Shown: piece by piece, positions 33,601 through 43,553 of the stretch | Layout of the letters: every line of letters begins with the position of its first letter | Position numbering within the stretch: position 1 is the stretch's first letter | NCBI GenBank assembly: GCA_934168245.1 | Contig: CAKPMY010000007.1 | Location: forward strand, 1 to 64,000 | From: an uncultured Bacilli bacterium | GTDB lineage: Bacteria; Bacillota_I; Bacilli_A; RF39; UBA660 | Direction of reading: 5' to 3' | DNA length: 64,000 bases | Notes under the pieces: model-generated | Database searches by the model: none | What the model was told of the DNA's origin: nothing | The model's input: the letters and a program-made list of their open reading frames with translations, nothing else | Program-made: the position numbers and the translations under genes

Positions 33601-36168
33601 TTAATTTAAGAAGTCATCTATGGTCATTAGACGATCATCTATCTCCTTCAATGAAATTTTTTCCTTTTTAGGTTTTTGTTCCTCTTTTTCTACTACTACA
33701 TCTTTTTCTTCAAGAACTTTTTCATCTATTAAGTCTATTTGTTCTTTAGTACTTCTTATTAAAGTTGCTTCTTGGAAAACATCTACTAAGGTATGTTTTG
33801 TTAATTGGCTACCAATCGAGTGACGATCACTTATTGGTAATTCGGTTAATTTAATAGTATTTATATCACTATTTTTCAATCCTATATAGTTTTTAGAATC
33901 TGTAATAAATGTTTTTAAAATTTTATATGGATTTGTTTTTACTTCTCTTATTACAAGTAGACCACGTCTAGTTCTAGTTGATAATTCAAATTCATTTAGA
34001 CGAACTCGCTTACCAGTTCCTTTGGAAGTAATTATAGAGATGAATTCATCTTCTGTTTCACTATATTGATTTACAGATACTAAGTTATCATCTTTTAATT
34101 TTATGGCTTTAACACCAGAGGCTTTTACTCCAACGACTGGAACTTCATCGGCTTTAAAACTTAAACCATAACCAGTATCAGTTGTTAAGAATAGACATGG
34201 TTTTTCTTCGGTGAAAGCAGCAATGACATAGTCATTATCCTTTAGTTTCATACAACTTGTTTCTTTAGAGTAACGTAGAAGTTTAAACTCTTTTAACTTA
34301 GAGCGTTTAATCATACCATCATGAGTAGCGATGACAACATTTTTCTCTGTTTCAAAGTTATAGGCTGGAATGGCTGTTACAATACTTTCACCGGAAGTCA
34401 TTTCAATTAAGTTACTAACATGTTTTGGCATGTCTTTCCATTTTAGATCTGGAATTATATGAACTGGAATATGTAGATAATTACCGGCTGTTGTAAATAA
34501 TAGTAAGGTGTCGGTTGTGTTCATTTCATATATTCCTATGATGTAATCGTTTTCTTTTATAGTTATATCTTCTGGATTAGAAGCGGTATAACTTCTAAAT
34601 GAGGTACGTTTAATATAACCGTCCTTGGTTATTAAAACTACAACATCTTCTTTTGGAATCATAGCAGTTGTATCTATTTTTATTTCAGTTATTTCATCTT
34701 TTATTTCAGTTATTCGTGGCGTTTCATAGTTATCTCTTACATCACGTAAATCTTTTTTCATAACAGATTTTAAGACAGCCTCACTGCCAAGAATAGAGGT
34801 TAAGCCAGAAATAATTTTTTCTAGAGAAGCCTTTTCATTTTCTAGAGCAACTACATCGGTATTGGTTAGACGGTATAATTGTAAAACAACGATGGCTTCG
34901 GCTTGTTCTGGAGTAAATTCAAACTCTTTAACTAGGTTATCTTTAGCATCTTGTTTATTTTTAGAGGCTCTAATTACTTTAATTACTTCATCAAGAATAG
35001 AAATACATTTAATTAAACCTTCAACAATATGATATCTGGCTTTAGCATGGGCTAAATCAAATTCAGTTCTTCTTTTTACGACATCCCTTTGATGAGCAAT
35101 AAAAGCATCAAGCGATGCGGCAAGGCCTAGTAATTTTGGTCTTCTATTAACGATTGAAACCATGTTGAAGTTATAACTTATTTGCATATCAGTATTTTTT
35201 AATAGGTAGTTTACAATTAAGTCTTTATTGGCTGTTTTCTTTAGGTCGATAACGATTCTAATATCAGCAGCAGATTCATCTCGTACTTCAACGATACCAT
35301 CTATTTTTTTATCTATTCTAATATCATCTATCTTTTTAACTAAAAGGGCTTTATTAGTTTCAAAAGGGATCTCAGTTATGACTAGGGATAGTTTGCCCTT
35401 TTCTTCTTCAAAAGTATATTTACTTTTAATATTTATTTTACCACGGCCAGTTGTATAGGCATCTTTGATACCTTCAATACCTTCGACTATGGCTCCAGTT
35501 GGAAAGTCTGGTCCTTTTACGTATTGCATTAAGTCTTCTAGGCTACATTCTGGATGATCGATTCGATAGATTGTAGCCTCAATTACCTCACCCAAGTTAT
35601 GAGGTGGAATATTAGTAGCATAACCGGCTGAGATACCTTGAGCCCCATAAACTAAAAGGGCTGGGAATTTGGCTGGTAAGACTGTTGGCTCTACTGTGGT
35701 ATCATCAAAGTTTGGAGCAAATTCAACGGTATTTTTATCAATATCTTTTACCATTTCATTACTTATCTTAGATAATCTTGCTTCAGTATAACGATAAGCA
35801 GCAGGAGAATCACCGTCGATTGAACCGTTGTTACCATGCATATCTATGTATGGTAGTCTTGTCTTCCAAGGTTGACTCATTCTAACCATAGCATCGTAGA
35901 TTGAACTATCGCCATGTGGATGATAATTACCTATTACATCACCTACTGTTTTAGCACTTTTACGATAACCATGGTCGTAGGTGTTTTTTTCTTTATACAT
36001 TGAATACAATATACGACGTTGAACTGGTTTTAGTCCATCTCTGGCATCTGGTATAGCACGATCTTGAATTATGTATTTAGAATAGCTTCCAAATCTTTCA
36101 CCCATGATATCTTCAAGGGTATAATCAAATATCTTTTCTATTACTTCTTCTGTTTTACTTTTTGCCAT
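33601..36168 (-). CDS. parC: DNA topoisomerase IV subunit A
   Basis: Cuts and rejoins DNA to decatenate daughter chromosomes. Residues 30-130 hold the winged helix, the quinolone region (YHPHGDSSIYDAM) and the catalytic Tyr in AYRYTEARL (near 127). The C-terminal half is a beta-pinwheel with repeated IKRT, LLLFTTAG and GKRVRL strands. The GyrA-box QRRGGKG is replaced by STRTRRGLLV, which supports ParC over GyrA. 855 residues. It follows parE by 16 nt. The quinolone Ser looks wild type. Confidence 0.95.
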   Translation of the reverse strand: MAKSKTEEVIEKIFDYTLEDIMGERFGSYSKYIIQDRAIPDARDGLKPVQRRILYSMYKEKNTYDHGYRKSAKTVGDVIGNYHPHGDSSIYDAMVRMSQPWKTRLPYIDMHGNNGSIDGDSPAAYRYTEARLSKISNEMVKDIDKNTVEFAPNFDDTTVEPTVLPAKFPALLVYGAQGISAGYATNIPPHNLGEVIEATIYRIDHPECSLEDLMQYVKGPDFPTGAIVEGIEGIKDAYTTGRGKINIKSKYTFEEEKGKLSLVITEIPFETNKALLVKKIDDIRIDKKIDGIVEVRDESAADIRIVIDLKKTANKDLIVNYLLKNTDMQISYNFNMVSIVNRRPKLLGLAASLDAFIAHQRDVVKRRTEFDLAHAKARYHIVEGLIKCISILDEVIKVIRASKNKQDAKDNLVKEFEFTPEQAEAIVVLQLYRLTNTDVVALENEKASLEKIISGLTSILGSEAVLKSVMKKDLRDVRDNYETPRITEIKDEITEIKIDTTAMIPKEDVVVLITKDGYIKRTSFRSYTASNPEDITIKENDYIIGIYEMNTTDTLLLFTTAGNYLHIPVHIIPDLKWKDMPKHVSNLIEMTSGESIVTAIPAYNFETEKNVVIATHDGMIKRSKLKEFKLLRYSKETSCMKLKDNDYVIAAFTEEKPCLFLTTDTGYGLSFKADEVPVVGVKASGVKAIKLKDDNLVSVNQYSETEDEFISIITSKGTGKRVRLNEFELSTRTRRGLLVIREVKTNPYKILKTFITDSKNYIGLKNSDINTIKLTELPISDRHSIGSQLTKHTLVDVFQEATLIRSTKEQIDLIDEKVLEEKDVVVEKEEQKPKKEKISLKEIDDRLMTIDDFLN

Positions 36169-36184
36169 TTTTTACACCTACTTT

Positions 36185-38089
36185 TTAATTTATTGCATAA
36201 TCATCTTCTAAGGAGAATTCGACATTTTCCTCAATCCATTCTTTTCTAGGTGGAACATCATCACCCATTAGAATGGAAACACGTTTTTCTGCCAACTGGG
36301 CATCTTCTATATTTACTCTAATTAATGTTCTACTTCCTGGTTTCATAGTTGTCTCACATAGTTGATCGGCATTCATTTCACCAAGACCTTTGTATCTTTG
36401 AATTTCACATTTCTTGTCTTTACTTTTTTCTTTCATTTCGTCTATTGTGTAAGCATATTCAACATTTTTTCCAGATTGGATTTTAAATAATGGAGGAAGG
36501 GCTACAAATAGACGTCCATCTTCTATTAATGGTTTCATGTAACGATAGAAGAAGGTTAATAGTAAGCACTGAATGTGACCACCATCTTCATCGGCATCGG
36601 ACATGATTATTACTTTGGAATATTCACAATCTTTTATATCAAAGTTTGATCCATAGCCAGCACCGATTGTATAAATCATAGTATTTATTTCTTCATTTTT
36701 TAAGATTTCATCTTCTTTAGTTTTTTCTGTGTTTAAAACTTTACCACGTAGTGGAAGGATTGCTTGATAACGTCTATCTCTTCCTTGTTTTGCTGAACCA
36801 CCTGCTGAATCTCCTTCGACTAAGAATAGTTCTTTTTTATCTTTGTCTTTACTTTGAGCAGGAGCAAGTTTACCGGAAAGAGAACGTTCTTTATTATTTT
36901 TCTTAGTGCCTTTTCTAGCCTCTTCACGAGCCTTACGGGCGGCCTCACGAGCAACTTTACTACGCAAACTTTTATTTATTATTTCAGTAGCAATAGATTT
37001 ATTTTCTTCCAAGAAAGTTCTGATTTGCTCAGTTACAATATTTTCTACGGCTACTCTGGCTTGAGGAGTTCCTAGTTTTCCTTTAGTCTGCCCTTCAAAT
37101 TGAAGAATTGCTTCGGGTATTTTTAAACTAATCACAGCGGTCAAGCCTTCACGAACATCACTACCTTCAAAGGCTTTATCTTTACCTTTAACAAAACCAT
37201 TGTTTTTAGCATAGTCGTTAAAGACTTTAGTTAGGGCTGTTTTAAAACCTACTTCGTGAGAACCACCGTCGATAGTCTTAACATTATTTACGAAACTTAC
37301 AATATTTTCATTATATGAATCGGTATATTGCATGGCGATTTCGACATCAATTTTGTCTTTAGTACCAGTTAAGGCTAGGACTTTGTGTAGAGTTGTTTTA
37401 CCTTTATTTAGTTCTTCAACAAACTCTTCAATACCTCTTTCATAATGGAACTTAGCACTTCTTTCATCTTCTTCATCGACAACTTCTAGAGTTATGCCTT
37501 TTAAAAGATAAGCACTTTCCTGCATTCTTTCACAAATTGTTGTATATGAGAAGTTAGTGGTTGTGAAGATTTCATCATCTGGCATAAATCTTACTGTTGT
37601 TCCGGTTTTATTAGTAGTTCCTATTTCTTTTAATGGTACTTTTACGTGACCTCCGTCTTCAAAACGAATATAGTATTCTTTTTTATCTCTTTTAATAGTT
37701 ACTTCCATCCATTTAGATAAGGCATTAACAACACTACTACCAACACCATGTAGACCACCAGAAACTTTGTAACCATCACTTTCAAATTTACCACCAGCAT
37801 GTAGGACTGTATAAATTACTTCTGGAGTTGATTTGCCTGATTCATGCATTCCAGTTGGAACACCACGACCATGATCTTCTACACTTACTGATTTATCTTT
37901 ATGAATTGTTACTTTGATATAATCTCCAAAACCATTAATGGCTTCATCGATAGCATTATCTACTATTTCCCAAACTAGATGATGAAGTCCTCTTTTATCA
38001 GTTGAGCCAATATACATACCTGGTCTTTTTCTGACTGCTTCTAATCCTTCTAGTATTTTTATTGATGATTCATCATATTTTAAAGCCAT
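36185..38089 (-). CDS. parE: DNA topoisomerase IV subunit B
   Basis: ATPase subunit. GHKL motifs: VDNAIDEAINGFG (N-box), VEDHGRGVP, HAGGKFESDGYKVSGGLHGVGSSVVNAL. TOPRIM domain: LFLVEGDSAGGSAKQGRDRRYQAILPLRGK and IIMSDADEDGGHI. C-terminus has QRYKGLGEMNADQL and TMKPGSRTL. I start at the ATG at 38089 (AGGAGTGAT upstream); the longer frame runs over the promoter -35 and is rejected. 634 residues. First gene of parE-parC-HExxH. Confidence 0.96.
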   Translation of the reverse strand: MALKYDESSIKILEGLEAVRKRPGMYIGSTDKRGLHHLVWEIVDNAIDEAINGFGDYIKVTIHKDKSVSVEDHGRGVPTGMHESGKSTPEVIYTVLHAGGKFESDGYKVSGGLHGVGSSVVNALSKWMEVTIKRDKKEYYIRFEDGGHVKVPLKEIGTTNKTGTTVRFMPDDEIFTTTNFSYTTICERMQESAYLLKGITLEVVDEEDERSAKFHYERGIEEFVEELNKGKTTLHKVLALTGTKDKIDVEIAMQYTDSYNENIVSFVNNVKTIDGGSHEVGFKTALTKVFNDYAKNNGFVKGKDKAFEGSDVREGLTAVISLKIPEAILQFEGQTKGKLGTPQARVAVENIVTEQIRTFLEENKSIATEIINKSLRSKVAREAARKAREEARKGTKKNNKERSLSGKLAPAQSKDKDKKELFLVEGDSAGGSAKQGRDRRYQAILPLRGKVLNTEKTKEDEILKNEEINTMIYTIGAGYGSNFDIKDCEYSKVIIMSDADEDGGHIQCLLLTFFYRYMKPLIEDGRLFVALPPLFKIQSGKNVEYAYTIDEMKEKSKDKKCEIQRYKGLGEMNADQLCETTMKPGSRTLIRVNIEDAQLAEKRVSILMGDDVPPRKEWIEENVEFSLEDDYAIN

Positions 38090-38120
38090 TTTATCACTCC
38101 TATAATTTTCACTATTTATT

Positions 38121-38149
38121 ATTATAACTAAAGAGAGAATTTTTTTCAA
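38121..38149 (-). promoter_or_regulatory. Promoter of the parE operon
   Basis: Minus-strand -35 TTGAAA (38144-38149), 17-bp spacer, -10 TATAAT (38121-38126). Confidence 0.88.
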
Positions 38150-38248
38150 TGTTCATTTACTTTATTTTACGGGGAAAATTAGTATTAATCGACTATTTAG
38201 TTACGTTTTTTTGTACTTAGTTCTTGTTACTTTTAGAACTTTTTTCAA

Positions 38249-38294
38249 GAAAAAAAGAAGATTTTTTAGAGATTTAATTAAACTTATCTTCTTT
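38249..38294 (-). terminator. Terminator of the 38301-39074 lipoprotein gene
   Basis: A 9-bp stem AAAGAAGAT/ATCTTCTTT (38286-38294 with 38254-38262) with a loop of about 23 nt and T run on the minus strand. Confidence 0.7.
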
Positions 38295-38300
38295 AATTAA

Positions 38301-39074
38301 TCAGTCCTGAATTTCGCTTTTGTTTCCTTTGCGATCATAGACATAGACTTTTTGTTTACCTGTTATATCCTCACAAGTAATTGTATTGCTTGCTAGAACT
38401 ACTACATCTGATGAGACATCTACTCCGTATGGTTCCTCATCGCCTTTTTGAATTAGTAGGCCATAGACAGAGGCTATTTTATTACCATAGACACCATATT
38501 TAAGGTATACATCCTCAGTATATCTTTTTTCTATTACAGTGCCAGAAGTATAGCCATTTATACCTAGAGTGGTACCTGAGATAAATGTATCATTTTGGCC
38601 CTCAATAGAGTTTACGGCATAAAATGGAGTTGTATTAGATATTGGAAAGCCTAGCATTAGACTATTATGAATTCTATCATCCATGGTATCTTGAGTAATA
38701 CCATTCATTGAAGCATAACTTGAAACAATAGTTGTATCGGTATGGACATTATCAATATAAACTTTAGTGTCTTCTGTTAAACCTTGAGTATAAACTTTGG
38801 TATAGATTTTTTTATCAGAAGTAATTCGCCATTCGGCGGCAGTCTTTTCATCTAGACTATATTCAATTACTAACTTAAAGTTTTCTCCGGGAACATCAAG
38901 CACCTGTGGTTTAAAGGCCTCAGCGACATTAGAACCGTCGATTGTATCATATTTTTCAGTAGCATCTGGTACAACGACATACGTTTTACCACAGCCGGCT
39001 AAAGTTGACAAAGCAATCGTACCTGACAATAAAAGAGCAGTTAATTTTTCAGCATTTTTAATTTTTATTTTCAT
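38301..39074 (-). CDS. Lipoprotein of unknown function, 257 aa
   Basis: From the ATG at 39074 (GGGGG upstream) the protein starts basic (MKIKIKNAEK), has a short hydrophobic core and the lipobox STLAGC, so the Cys near residue 28 is probably lipidated and the rest sits outside the membrane. The mature part is beta-rich (KLVIEYSLDEKTAAEWRI, KVYIDNVHTDTTIVSSY) with a Tyr/Gly/Thr-rich middle and no known motif. A longer in-frame start 30 codons up is rejected because it would cover the promoter. It is a single-gene transcript. Confidence 0.85.
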   Translation of the reverse strand: MKIKIKNAEKLTALLLSGTIALSTLAGCGKTYVVVPDATEKYDTIDGSNVAEAFKPQVLDVPGENFKLVIEYSLDEKTAAEWRITSDKKIYTKVYTQGLTEDTKVYIDNVHTDTTIVSSYASMNGITQDTMDDRIHNSLMLGFPISNTTPFYAVNSIEGQNDTFISGTTLGINGYTSGTVIEKRYTEDVYLKYGVYGNKIASVYGLLIQKGDEEPYGVDVSSDVVVLASNTITCEDITGKQKVYVYDRKGNKSEIQD

Positions 39075-39105
39075 AGAAATCCCCCATAACAATTTTTGCT
39101 CTTTA

Positions 39106-39134
39106 ATTGTATCAAGAAAGAGATACTTTGTCAA
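39106..39134 (-). promoter_or_regulatory. Promoter of the lipoprotein gene
   Basis: Minus-strand -35 TTGACA (39129-39134), 17-bp spacer, -10 TACAAT (39106-39111). Confidence 0.88.
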
Positions 39135-39140
39135 AAGTAC

Positions 39141-39166
39141 AAAAGAAAAATTGGATTGCTCCAATT
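39141..39166 (-). terminator. Terminator of the mtaB-recD2 operon
   Basis: Perfect 7-bp stem AATTGGA/TCCAATT (39149-39155 with 39160-39166), four-base loop, and TTTTCTTTT on the minus strand. It overlaps the stop of the 55-residue gene. Confidence 0.85.
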
Positions 39167-39332
39167 AGTCTAAGTCTTCTAGTTTATCATATGCTTTCTT
39201 GGCCATGTCTTTAGCCATAGTTTTCATTTCACACATGATGTCTGGATTATTTCTTAAATACATATAGGCTACTGCTGCCATAGAACCAATGATTGCTGTC
39301 ACAACTAAGCCTTTTTTACAATTCATTCCCAT
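39165..39332 (-). CDS. Small single-TM protein, 55 aa
   Basis: A short gene with AGGTGA 6 nt before the ATG. The product begins MGMNCKKGLVVTAIIGSMAA: a short basic Cys-containing start, one membrane helix (about 8-25), then a Lys/Asp/Met-rich amphipathic tail ending KLEDLD. It lies 35 nt after recD2 and is followed at once by a strong terminator starting in its stop codon, which supports it as the last gene of the operon. The plan is like small YtxH-type membrane proteins, but I do not name it. Confidence 0.7.
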   Translation of the reverse strand: MGMNCKKGLVVTAIIGSMAAVAYMYLRNNPDIMCEMKTMAKDMAKKAYDKLEDLD

Positions 39333-39367
39333 ACTTTCACCTCAGTCTTAGTGTTGACAATATTTAA

Positions 39368-41557
39368 CTATTTTATTCCATTTTGTAAATAATCTTTTAT
39401 GCTAGTGCGACGAATATCGGAATTATTATTAGAAACAGCATAATCTAAGGCTTTCATATCGCCAACTAAATATAATTCTTTTTTACTTCTTGTTATACCT
39501 GTATATATTAGTTTTCGATAAAGCATTTTGTTAAAATTTCTAACTATTGGAATGATGACAACATCAAATTCACTGCCTTGAGCCTTATGAATAGATATGG
39601 CATAGGCAAGACGGAAATTACTAAAATTAGAAGGAGTATACTTTACGATGTTTCCATCAAAGTCAATAATAATTTCTTTCTTAGGAGATGTTTTTATTTC
39701 TTTAATTATTCCAATGTCACCATTATAAACATTTTCATCTGGCATATTAGTTAGTTGTAAGACCTTATCATTTTCTCTAAAGATAACTTCACCGTATTGA
39801 AGTTCTTTTTTTGTTTTACTTTTAGGGTTTAATTTATTTTGAACATGCTTGTTGATTTCATCAATACCAGCAATGGTTTTATACATTGGACATAAGATTT
39901 GAAACTCTTTGTAAGATAAATCTTTATAGGTATCAGTTATTTCTAAAATGTTAGCAATTACTTGATCGGTAGTTGATTTTATAAAGGTTAAATCTTCGCC
40001 AACATTAAAGACATCTTCATTTACTTCACCTTGTCTAATGTCGTAAGCAAGAGTTAAAATGTTAGAATCTTTTCCTTGACGATATAATTCGGTTAGTTCT
40101 ATTTTGTCTAGACAATTACTTTCAATTAAATCATGTAGTACTTGCCCAGGACCAACTGACGGTAATTGATGATCATCACCGACTAAGACTATTTTACAGT
40201 TAGCAGATATTCCTTTTAAGAGACTAGCCATTAAATGAGTATCAATCATACTGGCTTCATCAATTATTACAAATTCTACTCTACTTTTATTGTACTCATT
40301 TACTTGAAATTTATTTGTTTCCTTTTGCCATTTTAGGAAGCGGTGAATTGTTGAGGCTTTTAGAAGTGTTGACTCCGACATTCTTTTGGCGGCTCTTCCT
40401 GTTGGTGCTAAAAGGGCTATTTTTTCTTGGAGTTCTTCATAACTTAATTTATTTATAGTGCGATATAGTTCGGTGACACCTTTCATAATTGTTGTTTTTC
40501 CAGTCCCTGGACCACCAGTTATAATAATAAACTTTTTTAAGCAACTATTTTTGATAGCCTCGAATTGTTGTTCATTATATGTTATACCAAATAATTTTTC
40601 TAAATCTTTGATTTTTAAATCAATATCTTTGACAACTGCATCAGCCTCGTATGATAACATTCTAAAACGTTTAGTAATTAAGGTTTCGGCCTCATACATC
40701 TCCTTTAGATAATACTTTTCTTCTTTTATTACTATTAAAAGATTTTTTTCGAGATTTTTTAAGGAATTTAGAAATAGTTCTTCTTCGATTGGAACTCCTA
40801 AGACTCTAGGTAAATACATGGCTAGTTCTTCTTTAAAATAATAACTATGGCCATAAGTATTACTTAGTTCATTCATGATGTAGATGATACTGGCTTCAAC
40901 TCTGATAGGAGCAGATTTCTCTAGACTATTTTTTAAGGCGATAGTATCTATTTTTTTAAAGGACATGTTATAAATATCTTCTACTATTTGATAGATATTA
41001 GTATCGATGATATTTTTAGTTTTATTCTTATAAAAGTTATAGATTATCATGGAATCTTTTGTTGAAAAGCCTAGTTCTGTTAAAGTCAGAATTGTTTCGT
41101 AACTAGATTCATATTCTTGAAGTTTGGTATGCAATGTCTCAATATTTTTTCTGGTTACCCCAGGAATTAGAATTAAATTGTCAGGATTTTCTAAGATTAT
41201 TTTTAATGTGTCTTTTCCTAAGACATCTACAATAGATTTGGCCTTTTTTTCGCCTATTCCTTTAAATAGACCAGATGTTAAGAATTCAACAATAGCATCT
41301 TTTTCTTCTGGCTTGCAACGCTCATAACTATCTACTTGAAACTGTTCTCCGTATTTTGGATGGGTTACTAAATTACCATAAAAAAGATATGTATCCATAT
41401 CATTAAGTTCGTGGAAATAACCGGTAAAAGTAATTATATGATCAACGTATTCGGTTAATTTTTCATCGTCTGTTTCTGTTACTTTGAAAAGACCAATGTT
41501 GTAGCCTTGACTATTTTGATATATACTTCGACGATAATTTCCCTTAATGTATGACAT
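39368..41557 (-). CDS. recD2: RecD2-type ATP-dependent helicase
   Basis: A 5'-to-3' DNA helicase of the RecD2/YrrC type found without RecBC, involved in repair and fork restart. The N-terminal OB/HhH region (about 1-150, ending near IPGVTRKNIETL) is the RecD2 extension. Walker A is TGGPGTGKTT (347-356), then LAPTGRAAKRM, the Walker B IIDEASM, VGDDHQLPSVGPG, ELYRQ and the C-terminal SIHKAQGSEFDVV and IYTGITRSK. 729 residues, full length. It lies 12 nt after mtaB. Confidence 0.94.
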   Translation of the reverse strand: MSYIKGNYRRSIYQNSQGYNIGLFKVTETDDEKLTEYVDHIITFTGYFHELNDMDTYLFYGNLVTHPKYGEQFQVDSYERCKPEEKDAIVEFLTSGLFKGIGEKKAKSIVDVLGKDTLKIILENPDNLILIPGVTRKNIETLHTKLQEYESSYETILTLTELGFSTKDSMIIYNFYKNKTKNIIDTNIYQIVEDIYNMSFKKIDTIALKNSLEKSAPIRVEASIIYIMNELSNTYGHSYYFKEELAMYLPRVLGVPIEEELFLNSLKNLEKNLLIVIKEEKYYLKEMYEAETLITKRFRMLSYEADAVVKDIDLKIKDLEKLFGITYNEQQFEAIKNSCLKKFIIITGGPGTGKTTIMKGVTELYRTINKLSYEELQEKIALLAPTGRAAKRMSESTLLKASTIHRFLKWQKETNKFQVNEYNKSRVEFVIIDEASMIDTHLMASLLKGISANCKIVLVGDDHQLPSVGPGQVLHDLIESNCLDKIELTELYRQGKDSNILTLAYDIRQGEVNEDVFNVGEDLTFIKSTTDQVIANILEITDTYKDLSYKEFQILCPMYKTIAGIDEINKHVQNKLNPKSKTKKELQYGEVIFRENDKVLQLTNMPDENVYNGDIGIIKEIKTSPKKEIIIDFDGNIVKYTPSNFSNFRLAYAISIHKAQGSEFDVVIIPIVRNFNKMLYRKLIYTGITRSKKELYLVGDMKALDYAVSNNNSDIRRTSIKDYLQNGIK

Positions 41558-41569
41558 ATCTTTTCTCCT

Positions 41570-42841
41570 TTATTTTGCTAAACAATATGGATAATCAACT
41601 TTAGTAATTGTTACTGTTACAAAAGTATTATGCTCTATTGCTTTAGGTATTTTTACATGTAAATAATTACTTGTATGGCCATAACTATAACCATCTTTTT
41701 CTTCTTCAATTAAAACGTCTTCTTGTTTATTTATAAATTTATTAGCATAGGCTATTTCTAGTTCTTTTGAAACTAATAAAAGTTCGCGGGCACGGCTTTT
41801 CTTTTCGCTTGGCTCAACATGATTAGGTAGTTCCATGGCTTTGGTACCTTGTCTTTCACTATATGGAAAAACATGAATTTTAGCAAATTCTAACTTGCGA
41901 CAAGTTTCAATAGTTTTGGCAAATAGTTCTTTGGTCTCGCCAGGGAAACCAACAATAACATCGGTTGTTATAGAGATGTTTGGTCTTAAAGAACGAATTT
42001 CTTTTATTTTAGTAAAGAAATATGCAAGATCGTATTTACGATTCATGGCTTTTAATATTTCATCACTACCGGCTTGAAGTGGAATATGTAAATGATCTAC
42101 TATTACAGGACTTGTCTTTAGTACTTCTAGAACTTCATCTGTTAACTCAGTTATTTCGATTGATGATATACGAAGACGTTTTAGCCCTTTTATTTTTACA
42201 ATTTCTTTTAAAAGAGTTGCAAAATTAGTATCTAGGTCTACTCCATAATTTCCGGTATGAATACCGGTTAATACTACTTCTTGATAACCATTTTGTACTA
42301 AAGCAGTTATTTCAGAGATAACTTTTTCTGGATCCTTACTGCGACATTTTCCACGAACGAAAGGAATTATACAATAAGAACAGAAGTTTTCGCAGCCATC
42401 TTGTATTTTAACAAAGGCTCTAGTACGACCAGGAAAATTAGTGATATACATATCTTCAAATTGACTTTTAGGATCGTTATAAAGTTTTATGATTTTTTCC
42501 TTTTTAGTAAAATACTCATCTAATAGTTCAACAATTTTAGATTTATCTTTATTTCCTAAAACGATGTCCAAGCCTTCGATTTGATAATCTTTGTTAGCCT
42601 CGATAAAGCAACCCATTGCAACAACACAGGCATTAGGATTTCTCTTAATAGCATTTCTAATCATTTTACGGGATTTTATATCACTTGTGTTTGTTACAGT
42701 ACATGTATTAATTATATAGATATCACAAATATCATCAAAACTTTTTATTTCGTAATTATGTTCTTTTAGGATATTGATAACATATTCACTTTCATAAGTA
42801 TTTACTTTACATCCTAAAGTTAAAATTCCAACACTGCGCAT
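41570..42841 (-). CDS. mtaB: tRNA t6A37 methylthiotransferase MtaB
   Basis: Radical-SAM enzyme that turns t6A37 to ms2t6A37 in tRNAs reading ANN codons. The N-terminal domain has three Cys for the auxiliary cluster (LGCKVNTYESE, INTCTVT, MGCFIEAN). The radical SAM motif is CENFCSYCIIPFVRG. A TRAM-like C-terminus follows. The start at 42841 gives the usual MRSVGILTLGCKVN start; it follows the lipoprotein stop as TAATATG. The name mtaB over miaB rests on overall pattern and size (about 423). Confidence 0.92.
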   Translation of the reverse strand: MRSVGILTLGCKVNTYESEYVINILKEHNYEIKSFDDICDIYIINTCTVTNTSDIKSRKMIRNAIKRNPNACVVAMGCFIEANKDYQIEGLDIVLGNKDKSKIVELLDEYFTKKEKIIKLYNDPKSQFEDMYITNFPGRTRAFVKIQDGCENFCSYCIIPFVRGKCRSKDPEKVISEITALVQNGYQEVVLTGIHTGNYGVDLDTNFATLLKEIVKIKGLKRLRISSIEITELTDEVLEVLKTSPVIVDHLHIPLQAGSDEILKAMNRKYDLAYFFTKIKEIRSLRPNISITTDVIVGFPGETKELFAKTIETCRKLEFAKIHVFPYSERQGTKAMELPNHVEPSEKKSRARELLLVSKELEIAYANKFINKQEDVLIEEEKDGYSYGHTSNYLHVKIPKAIEHNTFVTVTITKVDYPYCLAK

Positions 42842-42842
42842 A

Positions 42843-43523
42843 TTACTCACTACTTTCTTTAAAATTTTTATACCATTCATCTAGTCTATCTTTTGTTTTT
42901 TCATAGGTTTCTTTGGCTTTATCCTTGGCATTTGAAATAATAGGAGTAGTCTTTTCTACTACTTTATCTTTAGCTTTTTCGATTATTTCCATTTCTTTTT
43001 GATAAGTATCTTCGCCTACTCTTTCAATATAGGCGTTTTTGATAGTCTCTTTTAAGGATTTTGCCATTTCTTTTACTTTACTATAGGTTTTTGTAGAGGT
43101 ATCTTTTATATCTTCTTTATAATTAGGAAAAACACTTTCTATTTTTTCATCTAGTTTTTCATATAGTTCAAGTATTTTCTCTTGTGCCTCAGTACTTAAC
43201 TCTTTAAAAGTCTTTCCTTTGATTGTGCCATCGTAAAAAATAAAGTCAGTTAGAGTAATAAATGTTTTCTTTAAAGAGCACTTGGTTTTTTCAGATAAAC
43301 TTTCCTCTTTTTCAAGAGATTCTACTTCATTTGTTACTTCAGTTATATACTCGACTACTTCAGCATCTGATACAGATTCATATTTAGTTACTTTTTCTGT
43401 TTCTAGAACAATTTCTTTGGTTACTTCTTTTTTAGAATTATGTTTTTCTTCACTTGTTGTTTGGTTAGTACAAGCAGTTACTAAAAACAGTAAACAAATA
43501 GTTAAAAGTATTACTTTTTTCAT
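42843..43523 (-). CDS. Lipoprotein with long helical, Lys/Glu-rich domain, 226 aa
   Basis: The start MKKVILLTICLLFLVTAC is a clean lipoprotein signal with the lipidated Cys at 18. The rest is strongly helical and charged: KLDEKIESVFPNYKED, SKVKEMAKSLKETIKNA, and a C-terminal AKDKAKETYEKTKDRLDEWYKN, which resembles LEA-like or apolipoprotein-like amphipathic repeats. It heads the operon lipoprotein-mtaB-recD2-55-residue gene. The pairing with a tRNA-modifying enzyme is unexplained. Confidence 0.85.
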   Translation of the reverse strand: MKKVILLTICLLFLVTACTNQTTSEEKHNSKKEVTKEIVLETEKVTKYESVSDAEVVEYITEVTNEVESLEKEESLSEKTKCSLKKTFITLTDFIFYDGTIKGKTFKELSTEAQEKILELYEKLDEKIESVFPNYKEDIKDTSTKTYSKVKEMAKSLKETIKNAYIERVGEDTYQKEMEIIEKAKDKVVEKTTPIISNAKDKAKETYEKTKDRLDEWYKNFKESSE

Positions 43524-43553
43524 AATAAACACCCTCTATCAACTCGCTATCAA

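Noticed and set aside
33601..38089. GyrA/GyrB rather than ParC/ParE
   Set aside because: The GyrA box is missing from the A subunit, and the B subunit has ParE-like length and neighbours.
38089..38149. Longer N-terminus for ParE
   Set aside because: The extra 20 codons cover the TTGAAA-17-TATAAT promoter and have no ribosome site.
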